Of a DNA stretch of 64,000 bases, positions 58,039 to 64,000 are shown piece after piece; within the stretch, counting starts at the first letter, position 1, and each line of letters begins with the position of its first letter. The notes below the pieces were generated by a model, which was not told the DNA's origin, did not search any database, and saw only the letters and a program-made list of their open reading frames with translations. The stretch is from contig NC_092862.1 in the NCBI RefSeq assembly GCF_032062135.1, forward strand, positions 91,030,781 to 91,094,780. The letters are read 5' to 3'. This DNA comes from Pyxicephalus adspersus (lineage: Eukaryota; Chordata; Amphibia; Anura; Pyxicephalidae). Position numbers and translations under genes: made by a program.

Positions 58039-58601
58039 TACAGGATTTGTGTCAATATTTCAGTATGTATCCATGGGGCAAATGAATTGGGGAAAGTTTT
58101 TAAACCCTGACAAACTAACCTTATGTTACCATATTAATGATCTTTAAAGCAGCTTTTATAGTCATAATAATGATCATTAAATCAACTTTTAAAGTCATAC
58201 CTCTACCATTTAGAAACTTCACCTGAAGGCCAAATACAGCTTTTCTTTTTTTACTTTGAAGGAGGGCCCCATGGTATACCTACTGAAATATTGACATTGA
58301 ATTTTAAAAAGTAACAAAATAAAATATGTACTTTTCTCTGAAATAATATTAGTTGTTTTAATAAAAGCACGGGTCAATGAAGAAAAAAACATTTTCTGTG
58401 GGTATTTTGTTTCCTTGACTTAAAAAATATTTCACATTGGTAATATTAGCAATGGCAAAAAGTATGGAAAAGTAGGAATGGAAATATTACTATGATTCAT
58501 GGGGAGTACACTGGAGTAATAGCTGCAATACGAGGCATACAAGACCTGAAAGGGTTAAGAGCGCTCTGCTGAGTGGGGGCTGGGCCTGACAGCGTTTCCA
58601 C
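58039..58601. other. Upstream region of the host gene; no element seen
   Basis: AT-rich up to about 58540, then a more GC-rich ~100-base stretch leading to the X-box. No TATA box stands out. Transcription probably starts between 58560 and 58720, but no start site can be fixed from sequence. Confidence 0.4.
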
Positions 58602-58614
58602 GTCTCCTAGCAAC
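58602..58614 (+). promoter_or_regulatory. X-box (RFX-type) motif
   Basis: GTCTCCTAGCAAC fits the X-box pattern RYYNYY-N-RRNRAC bound by RFX factors, which drive ciliary genes in animals. It lies 112 bases upstream of the ATG, the distance typical of ciliary promoters. A CACGTG E-box-like word follows at 58630-58635. Binding is inferred from sequence only. Confidence 0.65.
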
Positions 58615-58725
58615 TGGAACTCACATGTCACGTGATGGCCAGCAAGCGTTCTTACAAGTTCTGTCAGCTTTAATGGAGAACATTACTTATTAATAACATA
58701 CGGTAGAGAAATAACAAGATCAGAC

Positions 58726-59179
58726 ATGGCTGTATACGATACTCTCTTAACTGGACCAGCACTTCCACGCAGCAACATGACAACACAGAATCCATTTATT
58801 AAATATAATCCATATTCAACTTCTCCTGATATGTCTGGATACTGCTTGAACCCCCTCCGTGATGACATGCCTCTGGTGGATCCGTGCTCAGGCTTCATGA
58901 GTGCTGGAGCTGATGCAGATTTAAGACCCGGGACAGGCAGGAAAATTCCATGTCTGGTTGATCGAACTGATGTGAAGCCCGGGCACAACGATCCGAGGGA
59001 GCAGAGAAAAAGGTGTAAAACAGCGCCACCTAGTGGACTTGTCAGCAGTTACACACAGCGCAATATCTCTAGCCAGAGATTTAAGGATGAAGAATATTTA
59101 AAGGATCTGATCCACAAGGAGGGAACAAAATGGAATTCTGTAGCCAGATCAGATGCTGCACTCAGAGCAAAGCTGGGAG
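58726..59179 (+). CDS. Host gene, exon 1: putative cilium/sperm microtubule-associated protein (SPATA48/SPMIP7-like?)
   Basis: The ATG at 58726 has purine at -3 and G at +4. The frame codes 151 residues plus one base, then the splice donor GAG|GTATGG (59180). The sequence is small, proline- and polar-rich with short conserved-looking blocks (PLVDPCSGFMSAGADADLRP, DPREQRKRCKTAPPSGLVSS, YTQRNISSQRF, KWNSVARSDAALRAKLGG). It has no signal peptide, membrane segment or enzymatic motif, the style of axonemal microtubule inner proteins. I tentatively liken it to SPATA48 (SPMIP7), from memory and unverified. Unspliced, the frame stops at 59217 after ten intron-encoded residues. The X-box upstream supports a ciliary role. 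Confidence 0.8.
59021..59036 (-). promoter_or_regulatory. CTCF-type motif inside coding exon 1
   Basis: The minus strand reads CCACTAGGTGGCGCTG, which fits the CTCF core CCASYAGRKGGCRSYV at every position. It overlaps codons around KTAPPSGL. Occupancy cannot be judged from sequence. Confidence 0.5.
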
Positions 59180-59679
59180 GTATGGCATGTGTAAAACAAT
59201 ACAGTGCTTATCAATAAATGATCTATAACTATTTGGGTTTTCTCACGAATGATTTCACTTGTCATTTCCATTTACTGATGAGGTAGGAAAATAAATATGT
59301 TGTAATGAGAGCTGAAACATTATTCTAGTGGCAAATCACTGGGCTTGGTAAATAGGTGTTAAATAAAAATGAGTAGCTACATTAAAGTAAATGTAAACCC
59401 TAACCAAATGGCATTGATTGCAGAAGCATTGTGTAATAGAAACAATTAGTATATTTTAAATAAAATGCTTGTTTTATCTTTTATTGTATTTTCATGCTCT
59501 TGTTCTCTTGCAGCCACTTGATAACCACCTCCTGTCTACATGCATACATTCCAGGGATGGCTGTATTGCATTTTGAATAGTGACAGCAGGAAACCAAGCT
59601 TTGGTGATATGTTCTAAAAGGTAGTTTTTATTGGAAGCTCAAGCTTGAGCACAACTGGCCCCAAGACATTTAGTCAAAT

Positions 59680-60235
59680 TTAAAGGACACGTCTTTTTGA
59701 AAGTTAAAAATGAATGAGCAGACAGGTTCTTTATTGCAGAAGCCATTGGCTATGTCTCCTCTGCAATAAAATTAACTTTCCTCCAGTTCGCAATTATTTA
59801 AAGCTTCCTCAGAATTTTCATTTTACATAAAAGGGTAGACAACCTTTTTTTTTCAAGCTAAAATTCGTTTTGTTTGTGTTTTCTTTTACGTGCAACAACC
59901 TTTTTTTAAAAAAAATTCTCGATCGCCTAGGCCCGAGCACGGATCGACTTCTCTGCAGGATTGAAGGTAAGTGCGTTTTTTTTGTTTTGGGTTTTACTCA
60001 CCTCTCCTCACTCATTCAATTCTCCTCCAGGTTCCTGGGATCCAGGCTGAAATGGCAAATCTTCATTTATTCCTGGTAGCCAGCTATGCCAGGATCATGC
60101 AAAGCTGCATGCACAGCTCAGTGTATATTACAGAAAAGATTGCCAACAAACAGATCAGTTTGATTTATTGCAGAAGAGACATTGCCTGTCCCTTCTGCAA
60201 TAAAGAACCTGCCTGCTCAAAGTTTTATTGCCGCT
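59680..60235. mobile_element. Fold-back repeat in intron 1
   Basis: GAGCAGACAGGTTCTTTATTGCAGAAGCCATTGGC..CTCTGCAATAAA (59714-59773) is mirrored by TTTATTGCAGAAGAGACATTGCC..TTCTGCAATAAAGAACCTGCCTGCTC (60166-60219). The left outer sequence TTTAAAGGACACGTC (59679) resembles T2-type ends. A splice-donor-like GAAGGTAAGTGCG is at 59963-59975. Frames of 69 and 93 codons inside have no motif. Confidence 0.55.
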
Positions 60236-62140
60236 CAGCAAAGTCACTGTGATAAATTTATATTGTATTTGTTACTTGTACAAATCAATTCCAGGGTAGC
60301 CAATTTCAGCTTCAGATTTAGGGGGCCTCAAGTGTGACCCCTGATGTCACCAAGGGGCTGCATATTATTTTCAGGGACATGGTATAAGGGGATAGTTAGA
60401 GACTGTAAACATGCTATATGAGTTGTTGGAGATTGGGGACATGCTTCTGAGATCAAGGGATATGTTACACGAGACTGCTAGTGATCACTGCTATTATATC
60501 CCTTTACAAATGAATGCTTCCTCATTTCTGCTTTCTACAGCCTCCTTACAAAATACTTGTATTACATTTGATATCTCTTAGCAAGATCCATTATAGAAGA
60601 TTAGATGAAAAAACAGAGAGAAGGTATGGATGGCACAAAAAAAAAAGTAAGATTGTGTTAATGATTGCTTCCTTCACTGGTTCAATAAGTACAAAACCAG
60701 AGGTCTCTGTAGTAGTCCCACTGGCTGCACAGTGAGTGCCAAATGGCCGCATGTGCCCCCTGGGCCAAAGGTTGGGCACCAAGGCTCTAAACAGATGTAT
60801 GGAAGCACAAAATGGATGTGCAATTAAATGGTGGGGAGATACTTTTTTACCTTAATACTAGTGAGTGGAAAATCAGTGCTTCTTTTCCTGTCTGTGTAGA
60901 TTGTCACCTAGCAATCAGAATGCACTTTCCACTCTAGGGTAAACACAATAAACAAACAAACAAACAATAAACAAACACAAGTTTTTCCTTAGAAGTATTA
61001 CTGGGTAGCTATGTAAAGGCAAGGTAAGTAAGATCGGCCAAACAGACAGAGGAAATATAAAATGCACTTTATTGAATATTTTGCAATATAAACAAACCTA
61101 TGGTTACAGGTTCTGAGATATTGGATGTTACAAACAAGGTGAATGCAAATAGGGAAATTTCAAATACAAACGGGATAACAGTTTCCAACAATAGACACTA
61201 GGTGGCGTCTAAGGTTTGCCTGAAACACTTGGCAAACTGCACTCAGTTCAAATAGCAAATGTCACCTAGCTGTATATAGTTTTAGAAGTCTGCAAGCTCC
61301 TTATGATGTGTCTCCCACAGTTGGATGCACACGGTGGATTGCACAAACGCTTGCACAGTGGGTATTTGGCCACCACACTGGAATTCTAGGGCAGTGACAG
61401 CCGACAGAATACACCTGATCACAGTAGCTGAGTCTTTCAGGAACCACTCATGCTATTCTGGCACATGGCTGCCCGAACGCCATATTGACTGGAGGTGACC
61501 ACACTAATCTGGCTGTAGCTCACATGCTAAGCTACTGCTGCCTCATCAGATCAGGTCACACTGGCCTCCTCCCCCCTGTACTCCTCAGCATTTATCACTT
61601 CTAGGCTTGTCCAACATCCCTGGGAATTCTGGGTAAAGCAAATAAAGTGGCCAGCACCAATACCACAATTAAAAGGGCCACTCCTGTCAGTGGGGCCAGC
61701 ACCTCTACCTTTGACACTCCTGCATTCTGGGGTGCTGGCCACATATACACGTTTTTGTTATTGCCATTAGTAAAGGCCTCTAGGTATTGCCATTAGTAAG
61801 TATTAATGCACTTAAAATGTAGTGTAAATCTATATATCCTATAGAAAATCTTATAAATTTCTAATCTCTACACCATCTGGCCATTTATTACAGAAAGTCT
61901 GCAGAGATCCATATTGGCACCTCTAAGTCCATTCATTATTTACCAAGGTATTTACAGACCCTGATGAAGGGCACTTTGGTTAACACCCCCCCTCCAACCC
62001 AAAAGCATTGGCTATATTTTTGTTGTTGCACAATAAATAGTAGGCACTTCTATCAAATGGGTTGTTGCTGATTTCTACATTATTTTACTAGTGCAGAATA
62101 GGCAGTTGACTATTTGACAGGGTTATAACATATGGTATAC

Positions 62141-62483
62141 TGTGGGCAACACAGGGGCTTAGAGGTAGTATTCTGGCCTTTGCATCGCTAGCTCCCAGGT
62201 CCAATGCCTATCTGCATGGAGTTTGCAGGTTCTCCCTGTGTTTGCATGAGTTTCCTCCAGGTACTCCGGTTTCCTCCCACATTCCAAAACTATTAGATTA
62301 GTTAGATTGATTCCCCCCCAAAAAAAATTACCTCAGACTGTATTAAAGACATATGACTATGGTAGGGACATTAGATTGTGAGCCCCTTGAGCCCTCAGTT
62401 GGTGAAATGACTATGGACTTTGTAAAGTGCTGCATAATATGCCAGTGCTAAATAAATACTGCGTAATAATAATAATAATAATA
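62141..62483 (+). mobile_element. V-SINE-like element with L2-like tail
   Basis: The tRNA-like head GGGGCTTAGAGGTAGTATTCTGG (box A-like) and AGGTCCAATGCC (weak box B) are followed by the conserved central region GCATGGAGTTTGCAGGTTCTC, CCTGTGTTTGCATGAGTTTCC and GTACTCCGGTTTCCTCCCAC. The 3' part ATTGTGAGCCCCTTGAG..TTTGTAAAGTGCTGCATAATATGCCAGTGC ends in TAAATAAATACTGCG and AAT repeats. The central region is the hallmark of V-SINEs. The tail resembles the L2 3' end at 54386-54430. Confidence 0.8.
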
Positions 62484-62942
62484 TTATATAACTTGTGATG
62501 GAATTATATATACCAAGAGGGCTCCTTTTTATTTTATATTTATTTATAAGTTATCTACACTGAAAATAGCTGACAGATAGAGTACTATGTTTAAAGGTGG
62601 TGGCTTTTGCAAAAGTTATATTTACAATAAAGAAAATATCATAGCAAGACATCATCAATATGTGCTACCAGTGAACCTCTTAAACTAATAAATCTGGCCC
62701 AGTATGTCATACAGTACAATTTCTAATAATAAATACACAGTGAGCACATCTCAATAGGGTTCAAACCTAATGCTTTTGTAAATGACACATCTACATCTGT
62801 ACTTGTTCCATTTTTCATCTAAATATTGTGATATATTATAATGTGTTTATTTTAGTTTATATAATACCATATCAATAACATTTTTAGGGTGGTTGTGTGG
62901 ATCAAATTTTTTTTTGACAGATGTCAATATTTATTTTCACAG

Positions 62943-63022
62943 GGTGGACCAGTAATGTGAAAGTAATTCCTCAAGTGACAAATGGACATGGCAGTCCCTT
63001 ATTGCCGAAGTTTATTCTTCAG
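62943..63022 (+). CDS. Host gene, exon 2
   Basis: A polypyrimidine-poor but acceptable acceptor (TTTATTTTCACAG) precedes an 80-base exon that ends CAG|GTACAT. Joined to exon 1 (phase 1) it keeps the frame open, reads WTSNVKVIPQVTNGHGSPLL and on to KFILQ, and leaves phase 0 (454 + 80 = 534 bases). It continues the GG before the intron as GGWTS. Further exons must lie beyond 64000. Confidence 0.75.
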
Positions 63023-63030
63023 GTACATGC

Positions 63031-64000
63031 ATTTTTTTTTTTTTAATATTTTTATTGAGGTACAACAATACTCAGGAAAAACAGAGTAAATACATTAATA
63101 ACAAAATGACAAAGAAATTACAGAACTAAACAGAAAATTCAACATTGTAAAGTTGGCAGTTGAATACATTCTGTATCCATTAAAAAGGAACAATAAAATA
63201 ACTGTCAGTACAACAGAGTCTACTGTCAATTTATTGTTTGCCAGTAGTACACAGCTTTTATAGTTAGGAGTTAGGGAGGTAGAGGTGAGGGGAAGGGGAT
63301 TTTGCCCAGATAATAGGGGGTCTGTAAATTGGTGACGAGAAAGCTCTTTATACAGAGATTGATGGGGGGACCACCTTCTAAGACTAAGGAGCCTTAGCGG
63401 TTGTTCTTTTGTGGGGTTTTGCTTTCTTTGGAGTAGGAGTCCTCAAACCATTTCATTTTAAACAAGTACTGGAGCTTTGTAAGGAACAGCTGGATCGGGG
63501 GGAAGTCAGTGGATATCCAACAGTGGAGAATGGATTTCCTTCCCACTGCAGATAAAAAAAGTAACAACTATTTGGCACCACGAGAATAGCGGATACCGTC
63601 TCGATCTACCATACCAAATATTGCCCAAAGAGGTAAAAGGTAAAAAACTGACCAGGTGCATTTTGATATAACGGGCAATTTGTCTCCAAAAACGTTTGAT
63701 TAGTGGACAGTCCCAAAAATTGTGAAAAAGATCAGCTTGAGGTGCACCACATTTGAGGCAGTTATTAGACTCTGATAGACCCATGTGGTGCGCTCAGGAT
63801 GGAGAGATATATGCCCTGTGGAACAGTTTGAAAAACATCTTTTGGTACTGAACCGATGGCACCGCTTTCCAGGACACTCGTATCATTTGCAGCAGAGCTG
63901 ATGATTCTATACTAGAGAAATGTTGACACAAACCCACCAGGCCCGTGGCCATAGAATCGTAATCTATGGTTTCCTTGAAAAATCTGTTAAATTTACATAT
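63031..64000 (-). mobile_element. L1-type LINE number 4, 3' end (continues past the window)
   Basis: A T-run at 63032-63044 is the poly-A tail on the minus strand. The 3' untranslated region follows to about 63400, then coding remnants to the window end. It lies in intron 2 of the host gene, starting 9 bases after the exon 2 boundary, in antisense orientation to the gene. Confidence 0.8.
63506..63784 (-). pseudogene. L1 number 4 ORF2, C-terminal knuckle region
   Basis: The segment reads CLKCGAPQADLFHNFWDCPLIKRFW, the Cys-Cys-His-Cys knuckle of L1 ORF2 C termini (compare CWRECGGLGSLHHILWGC near 24360). Upstream coding continues toward 64000 in other frames. The divergence from L1 numbers 1-3 suggests a different L1 lineage. 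Confidence 0.8.

Larger units (their letters stand above)
59180..62942 (+). other. Intron 1 of the host gene (3.8 kb)
   Basis: It begins GTATGG and ends TTTATTTTCACAG. It holds a fold-back repeat (59680-60235), a short hAT-end fragment (about 60755-60790), a weaker CTCF-like word ACACTAGGTGGCGTCT (61195-61210) and a SINE (62141-62483). The stretch 60300-62140 contains short frames of up to 73 codons without motifs and shows no exon. No coding sequence is supported inside the intron. Confidence 0.75.

Noticed and set aside
58726..59217. Exon 1 frame taken as a complete single-exon gene ending at 59217
   Set aside because: A good donor at 59180, a matching acceptor and in-frame exon at 62943, and loss of protein-like character after LGG favour splicing.
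59870..60252. Frames of 69 and 93 codons in intron 1
   Set aside because: They lie in a fold-back repeat and contain no domain; not exons of the host gene.
1..64000. CRISPR arrays, operons, phage or plasmid features
   Set aside because: None seen; introns, LINEs, SINEs and miniature elements show this is animal nuclear DNA.

Overview
This window looks like a piece of a large, repeat-dense vertebrate nuclear genome. It is most likely a frog: long AT-rich non-coding stretches, an L1/CR1/L2 LINE mixture, and many short fold-back DNA transposons. The species cannot be read from the sequence. There is no sign of prokaryotic organisation (no operons, ribosome binding sites or CRISPR). One 482-base run of N (48642-49123) marks an assembly gap.

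The only convincing host gene is at the right end, on the + strand. Exon 1 is 58726-59179 and exon 2 is 62943-63022, with matching splice signals and a phase-1 intron. The product resembles a small cilium/sperm-axoneme protein (tentatively SPATA48/SPMIP7-like). An RFX-type X-box lies about 110 bases upstream of its ATG, which fits a ciliary gene. Later exons lie beyond the window, and an L1 tail sits 9 bases after the exon 2 boundary.

The rest is mostly transposon archaeology. (1) About 160-735 holds a decayed minus-strand relic of an uncharacterised metazoan protein family. (2) About 3.9-16.4 kb is one minus-strand L1 that has been interrupted repeatedly: by a CR1 LINE (about 5.03-8.21 kb), by an internally deleted Ty3/gypsy element (10.18-13.96 kb) that itself carries a hAT miniature element (11115-11822), and by a TTAA-type miniature element near 14.4-14.9 kb. 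(3) About 23.4-35.2 kb is an L1 inside an L1. The inner, younger L1 (23595-31678) has a 12-base target duplication and a 2.38-kb head-to-tail internal duplication. Both L1 5' ends carry a YY1-type motif. (4) 35.5-36.3 kb and 48.6-49.3 kb are two miniature elements that share an internal 29-base minisatellite; the assembly gap falls in the second. (5) 41093-46967 is a 5.9-kb hAT element with a broken transposase and a matching 8-base target duplication. (6) 54.4-58.0 kb holds an L2 LINE, a mariner with unusually long terminal inverted repeats, and a Harbinger-type miniature element.

SINEs at 53411-53612 and 62141-62483 end in a tail like that of the L2, consistent with mobilisation by L2 machinery. 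All transposon coding regions seen are broken or truncated. The intact pieces (L1 ORF1 at 30418-31536 and the L1 endonuclease domain, present twice) mark the inner L1 as the youngest element. All family names are from recognition by eye; no database search was possible.
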